Shown here one piece after another: positions 45,278 through 53,019 of a stretch of 64,000 nt of DNA (position 1 is the first letter of the stretch; each line of letters begins with the position of its first letter). The DNA is taken from the NCBI RefSeq assembly GCF_947503795.1, contig NZ_CANNEZ010000001.1, positions 1,479,001-1,543,000 of the forward strand, given 5' to 3'. A program made the position numbers and the translations under genes. A model generated the notes under the pieces. That model saw only the letters and a program-made list of their open reading frames with translations. It made no database searches and was not told where the DNA came from. Origin of the DNA: an uncultured Jannaschia sp. Its GTDB lineage: Bacteria > Pseudomonadota > Alphaproteobacteria > Rhodobacterales > Rhodobacteraceae.

Positions 45278-45601
45278 ATGCGAGCCGTCCTTTGCTTTCT
45301 TCTAACCTGTGCCGTGCTCATGATGGCGAGCCTGTCGGCGTCGCACGTCTCCGCGCATGTCGGTCATGGTGGAGGGGACGACATTATGCGGATGGACCAT
45401 TCGGACGATGCGTCCGCCTTGGCGGAATGCTGCGACGCGACGTCGGGGCGGACCGCGCCGGGCTGCGGGTTCGACGCTTCCCTCGAACGTGCTGCATTCG
45501 AGGTGGCGCAGACGGCAATGATCCTTGGGCACCGTATCGTGCAGGCGCGCGCGCCGGACGGTCTCGCCCCGGAGACGCCGCTCGATCCTCCGAAAATCTG
45601 A
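45278..45601 (+). CDS. Small exported His/Met/Cys-rich protein (CopL-like leader gene)
   Basis: 107 residues. Signal peptide MRAVLCFLLTCAVLMMASLS, then AHVGHGGGDDIMRMDHSDDASALAECC and a further Cys, giving a cluster of His, Met and Cys suited to copper binding. First gene of a predicted CsoR-controlled operon (this gene, DUF411, cytochrome c, CopC, CopD, membrane protein). Position and composition recall CopL-type first genes of cop operons, but similarity is only general. With the operator 7 bp upstream there is almost no room for a leader, so the mRNA may be leaderless. Confidence 0.7.
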   Translation: MRAVLCFLLTCAVLMMASLSASHVSAHVGHGGGDDIMRMDHSDDASALAECCDATSGRTAPGCGFDASLERAAFEVAQTAMILGHRIVQARAPDGLAPETPLDPPKI

Positions 45602-45665
45602 AGGCTCGCACGAGACCCTTCCAGGCGCATCGCCGCGCCCGACCTTCGATTGAGGATACGATCCC

Positions 45666-46145
45666 ATGACCACACGCCGCAACCTGCTCGCCCTCCTGGG
45701 CGGAACGGCTTTCGCCGCCGCCTTGCCCCTCGCTGTCGGCGCCGAGATGCGCGCACCCCTCCACGTCCTCGCCGCCCCCGGCTGCGGGTGCTGCCATGCA
45801 TGGGCCGACCTCGCCAGCGCGCGGGGCCACGCCGTCACGGTCGAGGAGATGACCGACCCCGACGCGCAGAAGGCTGCGCTCGGCGTGCCGATAAATCTGG
45901 CCTCCTGCCATACGGTCCGGGCTGGGGATTACGTGTTCGAGGGGCACGTGCCCTTCGCCGCGCTCGACGCGGTGCTGCGGGACCGGCCGAACATCGCGGG
46001 TCTCGCCGTGCCGGGAATGCCGATGGGCTCGCCGGGCATGGGGGACGATCCGTCCGCGCGCTTCGACGTCATCGCCTTCGGCGGTGCGGCAGGCGCGGGC
46101 CGCGTGTTCTACCGCGCCGGGACGCCGGACCCCTTCGCGGGCTGA
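45666..46145 (+). CDS. DUF411 metal-binding protein, Tat-exported
   Basis: 159 residues. Leader MTTRRNLLALLGGTAFAAALP has a twin Arg. The DUF411 core has APGCGCCHAW (Cys40, Cys42, Cys43, His44), LASCHTV and EGHVP, then PGMPMGSPGM. DUF411 proteins accompany copper and silver resistance genes and are presumed periplasmic metal binders or chaperones. It sits 64 bp downstream of the leader gene and 4 bp before the cytochrome gene. Confidence 0.85.
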   Translation: MTTRRNLLALLGGTAFAAALPLAVGAEMRAPLHVLAAPGCGCCHAWADLASARGHAVTVEEMTDPDAQKAALGVPINLASCHTVRAGDYVFEGHVPFAALDAVLRDRPNIAGLAVPGMPMGSPGMGDDPSARFDVIAFGGAAGAGRVFYRAGTPDPFAG

Positions 46146-46149
46146 CGGC

Positions 46150-46617
46150 ATGCGCCGGTCCATCGCCATCGGCGGTCTCGCGCTCGCAAGCGCGGCCGCC
46201 CTCTCGCTTTTCGTCCTCTCTACTTGGACGGCACGGGCGGAGATCGTGCGCCTGCGGGCGGACGACCCGTCCACCGTCGCCATCGGGGCACAGGTCTACG
46301 CCGCCGAATGCGCCGCGTGCCACGGCACCGACCTGGAAGGTCAGCCCGACTGGCGCGTGCGGGGCGCCGACGGCCTGCTGCCCGCCCCGCCCCACGACGA
46401 GACGGGACATACGTGGCACCATAGCGGCGACGATCTGTTCCGGATCGTGAAGCTGGGCCTGCCGACGCTGATCGGCGACCCGGACTACGCCACGGCCATG
46501 CCGGCCTATGGCGGCGTGCTGACGGACGACGAGATCGTCGCCGTCCTCTCATACATCAAATCCACATGGCCCGCGGAGATCCGCGCGGCCCACGACGCGA
46601 AGGTTCCCACCCGATGA
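46150..46617 (+). CDS. Class I c-type cytochrome, membrane-anchored or exported
   Basis: 155 residues. N-terminal hydrophobic segment (about 5-25) acts as signal or anchor. Haem motif CAACH at 54-58, axial Met likely in ATAMPAYGG, and a C-terminal helix EIVAVLSYIKSTWP. It carries electrons in the periplasm. In this island it could accept electrons from copper oxidation by the multicopper oxidase or cupredoxins, which is inference. Its stop overlaps the CopC start (ATGA). Confidence 0.87.
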   Translation: MRRSIAIGGLALASAAALSLFVLSTWTARAEIVRLRADDPSTVAIGAQVYAAECAACHGTDLEGQPDWRVRGADGLLPAPPHDETGHTWHHSGDDLFRIVKLGLPTLIGDPDYATAMPAYGGVLTDDEIVAVLSYIKSTWPAEIRAAHDAKVPTR

Positions 46618-46961
46618 CCCGATCCCTCCTGCTCGCGGCGATCCTGTCCGCTGCCGCCGCGACCGGCGCGACCGCCCATGAGAAGACCGCCGCCACGACT
46701 CCGCAAGTCGGCGCGACCGTGGCCGAAGTGCCGATGCTGCACGTCGTGTTCGGAGGTCCCATGCGCGTGACCTTCGCGGAACTGACTCGCGCGGACGTGC
46801 CGGTCGCCATCACCCGTAAGGCGGGCATGGAGCCGGTCACCGAACTTCATGCAACGCCGGACGCCGCGCTGGCGCCAGGCGCCTACCGCTTCGAATGGCG
46901 CGGGTTGGCCGAAGACGGGCATCCGATGCAGGGCGAACTGCTCTTCACCGTGGCCGAGTAA
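46614..46961 (+). CDS. copC: CopC-family periplasmic copper-binding protein
   Basis: 115 residues. Signal peptide MTRSLLLAAILSAAAATGATA is followed directly by His22, so the mature protein would start with His, the first Cu(II) ligand in CopC proteins. The second site is DGHPMQGE (Asp101, His103). Fold strands VAEVPMLHVVFGGPM and APGAYRFEWRGLAEDGHPM match the family. It delivers or buffers Cu(II) for CopD, encoded 2 bp downstream. Confidence 0.9.
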   Translation: MTRSLLLAAILSAAAATGATAHEKTAATTPQVGATVAEVPMLHVVFGGPMRVTFAELTRADVPVAITRKAGMEPVTELHATPDAALAPGAYRFEWRGLAEDGHPMQGELLFTVAE

Positions 46962-46963
46962 CG

Positions 46964-47842
46964 ATGACGGGCCTCGCCCCCATGGACGCCTTCGCGGTCG
47001 CGAGCGCGCTGCTCAAGGCGGCGGGCTATGCCGCGGCGCTGCTCGCCATGGGGGGCGTGCTCTTCGCCGTGGCCTTCGACGACCGGGCGGAGGCGGACGT
47101 CCTGCGCCTCGCCCGCCGCCTTGCCGTCGGCGCGGCGCTGCTCGGCCTCGCGGTCCTCGCGGCGCGGTTCGGCCTGCGCGCGGCGCGCATCTCCGGGATG
47201 GGCTGGGATGGCGCAACGGATCCCACGATGCTGGGCTTCGTCTGGCAGAGCCCGCTCGGCACCGCGGCAGCCTGGCGCGGGCTGGGCGAGGCGGCGATCC
47301 TCGCGGTCCTGCTGCCGGGCATCGGGCGGTTCGCCGCAATCGGTGGTGCGGTGGCGGTGGCCTATTCCTACACGCAGGTCGGGCACACGCTGGCCGAGCC
47401 GCGTTGGATCCTGGCCGTGCTCTTGACCCTGCACCTCCTGGCTGCGGCGTTCTGGATCGGCGCGCTCGCGCCCCTCCATCGCGCCGCCCGAACATCCGAC
47501 GGCGCGCCGCTGCTCCACGCCTTCGGGGTGGCGGCAGGCGTCGCGGTCGCGTTACTGGCTATGGCCGGGACGGTCCTCGCCTGGCTTCTGGTCGGCTCGC
47601 TCGAAGGGTTGTTCGGTACGGCCTATGGCTGGGGCCTGCTCGCCAAGGTCGCGGTCGTCTGCGCGCTGCTCGGCCTCGCCGCCCTGAACAAGTGGCAACT
47701 CGTCCCTGCCCTGCGCGAGGACACTCCCGGCGCGGCTGCGACTCTGCGCCGGTCCATCGCCGTCGAAGGCGCGACGGTCGCGCTGATCCTCGTTCTGACG
47801 GCGGCGATCACCACTGCGACCACGCCGCCGATCAACCTATGA
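46964..47842 (+). CDS. copD: CopD-family copper transport membrane protein
   Basis: 292 residues with eight predicted membrane helices. Conserved histidines lie in YTQVGHTL and LTLHLLAAAFWIGAL, the latter being the CopD-family hallmark. It likely moves copper across the inner membrane together with CopC. Direction is debated for the family. Overlaps the next gene by 4 nt. Confidence 0.88.
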   Translation: MTGLAPMDAFAVASALLKAAGYAAALLAMGGVLFAVAFDDRAEADVLRLARRLAVGAALLGLAVLAARFGLRAARISGMGWDGATDPTMLGFVWQSPLGTAAAWRGLGEAAILAVLLPGIGRFAAIGGAVAVAYSYTQVGHTLAEPRWILAVLLTLHLLAAAFWIGALAPLHRAARTSDGAPLLHAFGVAAGVAVALLAMAGTVLAWLLVGSLEGLFGTAYGWGLLAKVAVVCALLGLAALNKWQLVPALREDTPGAAATLRRSIAVEGATVALILVLTAAITTATTPPINL

Positions 47843-48279
47843 CAGGGGGCGTCGTCATACCGCTTGCCGCCGGCACCGCCTTTGCCGCCGCGACCATCGC
47901 TCTGCTGCGCTGGACGGGGATGGACCGGGATCGCGCGACGGGACCGCTGATGCTCGTCGCGATCGCCCTGTTCTATCCGGTCTTCGCCGTGGAGAACGGA
48001 TCGCGCGCAGAGGTCGCGATCCATGCGGGCATCGCCCTGGCGTTTCTCGGAGCCGCCATCATCGGGCATCGCCGGGGCCTCGCCCTGGTCGGCATCGCCA
48101 TGATGGCCCACGGCGCGTTCGACCTTGCTGCCCACGTCCTGACCGATGGGCCCGCGCCGCGCTGGTGGGGACCGTTCTGTCTCGGCGTCGATGTCGTCCT
48201 CGGCGCGTGGCTCCTGATCGCCCGGCCATGGGCGACGATCAGTCGCGAGCGCGATCGAGAAGCTGGATCAGCTCCATGA
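47839..48279 (+). CDS. Small polytopic membrane protein of the copper operon
   Basis: 146 residues, four to five hydrophobic helices with His residues at helix ends (EVAIHAGIAL, IIGHRRGLALVGIAMMAHGAFDLAAHVL). I do not assign a family. It is translationally coupled to CopD and is the last gene of the first copper operon. Its 3' end overlaps the convergent csoR gene by 41 bp. A copper-related membrane role is inferred from position and histidines. Confidence 0.7.
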   Translation: MTGGVVIPLAAGTAFAAATIALLRWTGMDRDRATGPLMLVAIALFYPVFAVENGSRAEVAIHAGIALAFLGAAIIGHRRGLALVGIAMMAHGAFDLAAHVLTDGPAPRWWGPFCLGVDVVLGAWLLIARPWATISRERDREAGSAP

Positions 48280-48511
48280 ACTTCGCCCTCTGGTCCGTCC
48301 GGTCGCCCGAGGCGAGCGCATCCTCGATGCAGTGCGACGCATGATCCTCGATCACCAGCTTCTCCACGCCCTTGAGGGCGGCGCGCACGGCCGCGATCTG
48401 CGTGAGGATGTCGACGCAGTAGCGGTCCTCCTCGACCATCCGCGCCACACCGCGAACCTGGCCCTCCAGGCGCTTGAGACGTTTCAATGCGGCTTCGCGG
48501 TTCTCATGCAT
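48239..48511 (-). CDS. csoR: CsoR-type copper-sensing repressor
   Basis: 90 residues from ATG 48511. Alpha-helical CsoR/RcnR fold: ALKRLKRLEGQVRGVARMVEEDRYCVDILTQIA. The Cu(I) ligands Cys32, His57 and Cys61 show exactly the C-x24-H-x3-C spacing of copper sensors. RcnR and FrmR have different patterns. In-frame ATGs at 48541 and 48592 would add 10 or 27 residues; none has a good SD, and I chose the family's usual N-terminus. The ATACC-N7-GGTAT dyad upstream (48600) implies autoregulation and control of the divergent operon. Confidence 0.9.
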   Translation of the reverse strand: MHENREAALKRLKRLEGQVRGVARMVEEDRYCVDILTQIAAVRAALKGVEKLVIEDHASHCIEDALASGDRTDQRAKFMELIQLLDRARD

Positions 48512-48599
48512 GGGCCAGATAAAGGCTTTGCGCCCGTCCATGTCGAGAGCGCGCGTGCCCGGCGGACCGACGGAACCGTTTCCCATAACCATCGTTCAA

Positions 48600-48616
48600 A
48601 TACCCATAAGGGGTAT
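48600..48616. promoter_or_regulatory. CsoR-type operator, copy 2 (ATACC-N7-GGTAT)
   Basis: The 17-bp dyad ATACC-CATAAGG-GGTAT lies in the divergent region between csoR and the DUF305 gene, 11 bp before the latter's ATG. In this copy the arms extend to ATACCC/GGGTAT with a 5-bp centre. Best evidence that CsoR acts on this island. Confidence 0.8.
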
Positions 48617-48627
48617 AAGGAGGCCCT

Positions 48628-49140
48628 ATGACCCATCACGACAACTCACAATCTGGCGGCTCCGGCTATGGCCGGTTCGCCGCGATGATCGCGGCCTCGA
48701 CGGTCATCATGTACGGCCTGATGTATCTCAACACCTACGCGCTGGACCACGTGTTCTTCAGCCAGACGCGGATGTGGATGGCGCTCTACATGGGTGCGAT
48801 GATGGCGATCGTCATGCTTGCCTTCATGCTCGGCATGTACGCGAACCGTACCATCAATATAGCGATCTTCGCAGGTGCCGCCGTGGCATTTGCGGCCTTT
48901 CTCTATCTTGTTCGCAGCCAGGATACCGTGGGGGACGTCGCATGGATGAAGGCGATGATCCCGCACCATTCCATCGCCATCATGACGTCCGAGCGGGCCG
49001 ACATCTCCGACCCTCGCGTCCGCGAACTGGCCGATGCCATCATCGAGGCGCAGCGCGCCGAGATCGCGGAGATGAAGCGATACATCGCTGACATCGAGGC
49101 GAACGGCGATGCCGCGCCCGGCACGCCGCGCGCCGAGTGA
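48628..49140 (+). CDS. Membrane-anchored DUF305 protein
   Basis: 170 residues. Three hydrophobic helices (about 17-35, 48-70, 76-95), then a DUF305 domain with WMKAMIPHHSIAIMTSERAD (His113, His114) and LADAIIEAQRAEIAEMKRYI. DUF305 proteins bind metals through His/Met and occur in copper and iron loci. SD AAGGAGG, 4-nt spacing. First gene of the second predicted CsoR operon. Confidence 0.87.
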   Translation: MTHHDNSQSGGSGYGRFAAMIAASTVIMYGLMYLNTYALDHVFFSQTRMWMALYMGAMMAIVMLAFMLGMYANRTINIAIFAGAAVAFAAFLYLVRSQDTVGDVAWMKAMIPHHSIAIMTSERADISDPRVRELADAIIEAQRAEIAEMKRYIADIEANGDAAPGTPRAE

Positions 49141-49177
49141 CCCCGCCACCCTGCAACCCGACAGCCCGGAGGCTATC

Positions 49178-49957
49178 ATGCCCAAGGACACCCTGACCGA
49201 CCCCGCAGCCACAGCGACCGGCAAGAAAGCCGTTCTTTACCGGATGGTAATGGACAAGCACACCTGTCCCTACGGGATCAAATCCAAGTACCTGCTGGAG
49301 AAGGAGGGCTTCACGGTCGACGACCGCTGGCTGGAGACCCGCGAGGAGACCGACGCCTTCAAGGCTGAGCATGGCGTGAAGACCACGCCGCAAACGTGGA
49401 TCGAGGGCGAGCGCGTCGGCGGATACGACGACCTCCAGGTCCGCCTTGGCAAGAAGAATCCGAACGAGAGCGACACCTCCTACGTCCCCGTGATCGCGAT
49501 CTTCGCCACGGGTCTGGGTCTGGCTCTGGCCTTCGCCACCTTCGCGGGCGTGCCGTGGTTGTCCTGGCAGGTGCTGGGCTGGTTCATCTCGATCAACATG
49601 GTCCTGCTGGGGCTTCAGAAGCTTAAGGACCTGGAATCCTTCTCGACCATGTTCCTGAACTACGACCTTCTGGCGAAGCGCTGGCCGCCCTACGGCTATA
49701 TCTATCCCTTCGTGGAGACGGGTGCCGGCCTCCTGATGACGGCGATGGTCTGGACCTGGCTGTCCGCCCCTGCCGCCTTGATCGTGGCGACCATAGGTGC
49801 GGTCAGCGTGTTCAAAGCGGTCTATGTCGACAAGCGCGAACTCAAATGCGCCTGCGTCGGCGGCAACTCCAACGTGCCCCTGGGCTTCGTCAGCCTTACG
49901 GAGAACCTCGCCATGATCGGCATGTCGGTCGTCATGCTCGGGCTCCTGGTCCTGTGA
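49178..49957 (+). CDS. Glutaredoxin fused to MauE/DoxX-like membrane domain
   Basis: 259 residues. Residues 17-92 are a glutaredoxin fold with a monothiol-style active site HTCPYGIK (Cys30-Pro-Tyr-Gly), KTTPQTWIEG (cis-Pro loop) and GGYDDL. Residues 105-259 form a four-helix membrane domain of the MauE/DoxX kind with CACVGGNSNVPLGFVSLTEN between the last helices. The fusion suggests thiol electron transfer through the membrane to a periplasmic disulfide partner, plausibly the DsbA-like protein encoded next. GGAG SD, 7 nt. Confidence 0.85.
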   Translation: MPKDTLTDPAATATGKKAVLYRMVMDKHTCPYGIKSKYLLEKEGFTVDDRWLETREETDAFKAEHGVKTTPQTWIEGERVGGYDDLQVRLGKKNPNESDTSYVPVIAIFATGLGLALAFATFAGVPWLSWQVLGWFISINMVLLGLQKLKDLESFSTMFLNYDLLAKRWPPYGYIYPFVETGAGLLMTAMVWTWLSAPAALIVATIGAVSVFKAVYVDKRELKCACVGGNSNVPLGFVSLTENLAMIGMSVVMLGLLVL

Positions 49958-49988
49958 CCGGCATGCCTTCGACGCACGGGGTCACGGC

Positions 49989-50759
49989 GTGACGGCGACC
50001 CCAAGGCGCAACCTGCTGGTCGGGCTCCTCGCCCTCGGCGGCGGCTACGCCGTCCTGCGGACCGGTACGGCGGCCTATGGGCGACTGACCGGCATGGACC
50101 TCGCTTACGAGCCGATGGAATGGCCCGAGGGCTTCCGCAAGCTCGTCGCAGGGTCCACCAGTTCCGGCGGCTTCGACCCCTTCGTGGGGTTGGACGCACC
50201 GGCGACGCCAGACCGCGCGGTCGATACCGTCGCCGTGGAGGCCGATCCCTGCGGCGCCCTCTTCGGCGGGCCACTCGATTCCGGCATCGTCCCGATCGCA
50301 TCGTTCTCCGACTACAATTGCCCCTTCTGCCGCGTCCTCACCCAGCGGCTCGCGGCCTATGAGGCGGCGGAGGACGGGGTGCGGGTCGTCTGGCACGAGC
50401 TGCCGATCTTGGGGGACGGCTCGCGCGCCGCCGCGCGCGCCGCGCTCGCGGCCAAGCGGCAGGGCGCCTATGTCGCGTTCCACGAGCGATTGATGCGCTC
50501 CCCCTTCGAGCCGACGGACGAATACCTCCGCGTGCTCGCGGCCGATTTGGGCATCGACGCGGACCGGCTCGCCGCGGACATGGCGAGCGATGCGGTCGCG
50601 GACGAGATCGCGACGAGCTTGGCACTCGCACGCGGCCTCGCCACGGTCGGCACCCCCGTCCTCGTGATCGGACGGACGGTGATCGAGGGCGCGCCCGACA
50701 TGGATACGATCAAGCGGATCGTTGCCGAAGAGCGCGAGCAACCACCGATATGCGCATGA
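49989..50759 (+). CDS. DsbA-like thioredoxin-fold oxidoreductase
   Basis: 256 residues, GTG start. An N-terminal hydrophobic segment preceded by RR (PRRNLLVGLLALGGGY) serves as a Tat-like leader or anchor. Thioredoxin fold with insert: DYNCPFCRVL (Cys111-Pro-Phe-Cys114), helical domain, and cis-Pro loop VGTPVLVIG. It is a periplasmic thiol-disulfide enzyme, probably paired with the adjacent glutaredoxin-MauE protein, and may keep copper-protein cysteines in the right state. Last gene of the second copper operon. Confidence 0.86.
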   Translation: MTATPRRNLLVGLLALGGGYAVLRTGTAAYGRLTGMDLAYEPMEWPEGFRKLVAGSTSSGGFDPFVGLDAPATPDRAVDTVAVEADPCGALFGGPLDSGIVPIASFSDYNCPFCRVLTQRLAAYEAAEDGVRVVWHELPILGDGSRAAARAALAAKRQGAYVAFHERLMRSPFEPTDEYLRVLAADLGIDADRLAADMASDAVADEIATSLALARGLATVGTPVLVIGRTVIEGAPDMDTIKRIVAEEREQPPICA

Positions 50760-50799
50760 CGAGTCATCTCACCGGGCGCCGAACGGCCGACGAGGCCAC

Positions 50800-50816
50800 A
50801 TACCCCTGTGAGGTAT
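50800..50816. promoter_or_regulatory. CsoR-type operator, copy 3 (ATACC-N7-GGTAT) with promoter
   Basis: ATACC-CCTGTGA-GGTAT, extended to CATACC/GGTATG. A TTGACA (50818-50823) begins directly after it and a weak TAGCGA lies 17 bp further (50841-50846). If that promoter is used, the first base of the mRNA falls next to ATG 50854. It precedes the third copper operon. Confidence 0.75.
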
Positions 50817-50853
50817 GTTGACACGATCCCCTATGTTCTCTAGCGAATGTGTC

Positions 50854-51228
50854 ATGCGTGCTCTCATAGCCATTCTCGTGACGATTCGGACGACGGCCAT
50901 CTTGGCCGTCATTGCCGTTCTCGCGTTTGGCTCCCTATCGGCATCCGTGTCGGCGGGGACGTATGATCATCATGCATTCGTTTCGATCGACGATCATTCG
51001 CTTCAGGGTGAGCGTCAGGCCGCGTCCTGCCCGTCCGGCGACGTTTCGGGCGAACACGGCATGGATGATGGCAACTGCTGCATCGGCACGTGCACCACGA
51101 TCCTGACCGTCGCCGCACCGGTCGACGTCCCCGAACGGTTGCTTGTCCTGAGCGGTCCAGCATTCCGTCCGTTGTCCGCACGCTCGAGTTTTGTCGAGTT
51201 CGTTCGTCCGCCGTCTCTGAGCATCTGA
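50854..51228 (+). CDS. Small exported Cys/His-containing protein (leader gene of third copper operon)
   Basis: 124 residues from ATG 50854. Alternative ATGs at 50815 and 50833 lie within or near the operator/promoter. A long hydrophobic leader (LIAILVTIRTTAILAVIAVLAFG) with cleavage near VSA precedes a YDHHAF segment and EHGMDDGNCCIGTCTTIL, a His/Met/Cys cluster. The pattern echoes the small leader protein of the first copper operon (His-Met-Asp then a Cys pair), though they are not close in sequence. Family not recognised; metal binding inferred. Confidence 0.65.
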   Translation: MRALIAILVTIRTTAILAVIAVLAFGSLSASVSAGTYDHHAFVSIDDHSLQGERQAASCPSGDVSGEHGMDDGNCCIGTCTTILTVAAPVDVPERLLVLSGPAFRPLSARSSFVEFVRPPSLSI

Positions 51229-51306
51229 TCGCGGCCCGCGCGCGGGCCTGACTTCAGATGACGGTCCCACAGCGCCGGGATCCGCTCGAGACGAGCTGGA
51301 CAAGAC

Positions 51307-51528
51307 ATGACAATCAAGATTTTCGCGGTCGGGGCCTTGCCTCTGATCCTAGCCGCGTGCGGCACCTCGACGCCGTTGCCGGACGTGGTCGGCATCACGG
51401 CCCCCGCCAGCCCGACGGTCGCGGCGCGGCGCACCGGCTACGCGAACCCAATTCGTAACTACACGATACGCCCCGTGGTCGATCCGGCCGACTGGCGCGA
51501 ATCCAATCGTTCGCAGGAGGGCAAGTGA
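51307..51528 (+). CDS. Small lipoprotein
   Basis: 73 residues. MTIKIFAVGALPLILAACGTS is a lipoprotein signal with lipobox LAAC. The mature part is proline-rich and short (PLPDVVGITAPASPTV...), ending ESNRSQEGK. It overlaps the efflux gene start by one base (TGATG), so it may be a partner of the outer-membrane protein. No family recognised. Confidence 0.65.
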   Translation: MTIKIFAVGALPLILAACGTSTPLPDVVGITAPASPTVAARRTGYANPIRNYTIRPVVDPADWRESNRSQEGK

Positions 51529-52988
51529 TGCGCCTTCTGAAGATGAGCGCGATCGTCCTGCCGTTCGCCTTGGGGGCCTGCGCCACGACATTGCCGGCGG
51601 GGATCACTGCCAGTGGAGCAGGGTTCGGCCTCGTCGCAAGCAAGACGCAAGGTGCCACCGGCAAGCGAACCGTCTGGGTGCAGAACGCGGCGCAAGCCCG
51701 CGAGGTCGCCGAAAGCGTCCATGCGATGACGCATCGCCGCACGATCTCCGCCGACACGGCCGTTCAGGTCGCCCTCCTCAACAACCGGGGTCTCCAGGCA
51801 GCCTATGCCGATATCGGGATTTCCGCAGCCGAGGTTTGGCAGCAGGCGACCCCGGAGAACCCGATCGTGTCCGTCGGACTTCTGGGCATCGGCGCGCCGG
51901 AACTCGGCCTCTTCCGAGCCCTCGAATCCGTCGTTGCGGTGAACCTGCTCGATGCCCCGACCCGCAGACGCCGGGTGGCGGTCGCGCAGGCGGATTATCA
52001 GCGCGCCCAAATGCAGGCCGTAGTCGATACCCTGACCCTGGCGGCGCAGACCCGCACCGCATGGATCGATGCCGTCGCCGCGTTCGAAACGGTGGCACTC
52101 CTGAACCAGGCCGCTTCCGCGGCGGACGCCTCTTCGGAACTGGCGGCACAGCTCGGACGAACCGGGGCGCTGAACCGCGCCGGTCAGGCGCGCGAACAAG
52201 TCTTCGACGCCGAACTCGCCGCGCAAGCGGCCGAGGCGCGTCTGGCGGCAGCGGCGGCCAAGGAGCGGTTGACCCGATTGATGGGACTTTGGGGGACGGA
52301 GGTCGACTACTTCGTTCCGGATGCACTGCCCGCCCTGCCGGGCGGCCTCAAATCGACCGCGGGGATCGAGGCGCGCGCGCTTCAGAACCGCGTCGATCTT
52401 GAAGTGGCCCGCCTGAGCTTGGCGGCCACAGCCGCTGCCTATGGCCTGACCGACGCGACGCGTGTCCTGACCGATCTCGAAGTCATCGCCGGGGCCGAGC
52501 TGGAGCGTGAGCGTGAGGACGGTGACATCGAAGAGGAGGTTACGCCGCAGGTCGAGCTGGAGTTCCAAATCCCGATATACGACAGCGGCCGCGCCCGGTT
52601 GCGCAAGGCGGAACTCTCCTACCTCCAGGGCGCGAACCTCCTGGCCGAGACGGCCGTCGCGGTCCGCTCCGAAGCGCGCGACGCGGAGACGCAGTACCGC
52701 GGCAGCTATGCCGTGGCGCGCCAATACCGCGACGTGATCCTGCCGCTCCGCCGAACGATCAACGAGGAATCGCTGCTGGCGAACAACGGGATGATCACCA
52801 GCACGTTCGAGCTTCTCGCCGACGTGCGCGAGGGGCTTGGCAGCCAGCTCGATGCGGCCGAAGCCAAACATCAGTTTTGGCTCGCAGCAGCCAATCTCGA
52901 TGCCGCGATCTACGGCGGTGGCGGTGCGGGTGGCGGCGGCGGCGAGGGCGGCGGTGTCGATCTCGGCGGCGGCGGCGCGCCTCACTGA
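51528..52988 (+). CDS. TolC-type outer-membrane efflux lipoprotein
   Basis: 486 residues. Lipobox FALGAC at about 15-20. Two repeats of the outer-membrane-factor helical hairpins: AVQVALLNNRGLQAAYADIGISAAEVWQ, LDAPTRRRRVAVAQADYQRAQM, LEFQIPIYDSGRARLRKAELSY and FELLADVREGLGSQLDAAEAKHQFWLAAANLDAAI. The C-terminus is an unusual glycine-rich tail of about 25 residues ending in APH. Such proteins normally work with an RND pump and periplasmic adaptor, neither of which is seen here. ATG 51528 has GGAGG upstream. Confidence 0.85.
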   Translation: MRLLKMSAIVLPFALGACATTLPAGITASGAGFGLVASKTQGATGKRTVWVQNAAQAREVAESVHAMTHRRTISADTAVQVALLNNRGLQAAYADIGISAAEVWQQATPENPIVSVGLLGIGAPELGLFRALESVVAVNLLDAPTRRRRVAVAQADYQRAQMQAVVDTLTLAAQTRTAWIDAVAAFETVALLNQAASAADASSELAAQLGRTGALNRAGQAREQVFDAELAAQAAEARLAAAAAKERLTRLMGLWGTEVDYFVPDALPALPGGLKSTAGIEARALQNRVDLEVARLSLAATAAAYGLTDATRVLTDLEVIAGAELEREREDGDIEEEVTPQVELEFQIPIYDSGRARLRKAELSYLQGANLLAETAVAVRSEARDAETQYRGSYAVARQYRDVILPLRRTINEESLLANNGMITSTFELLADVREGLGSQLDAAEAKHQFWLAAANLDAAIYGGGGAGGGGGEGGGVDLGGGGAPH

Positions 52989-53019
52989 ATCCCTGAACCC
53001 GACAAGAAGGAACGGATAG

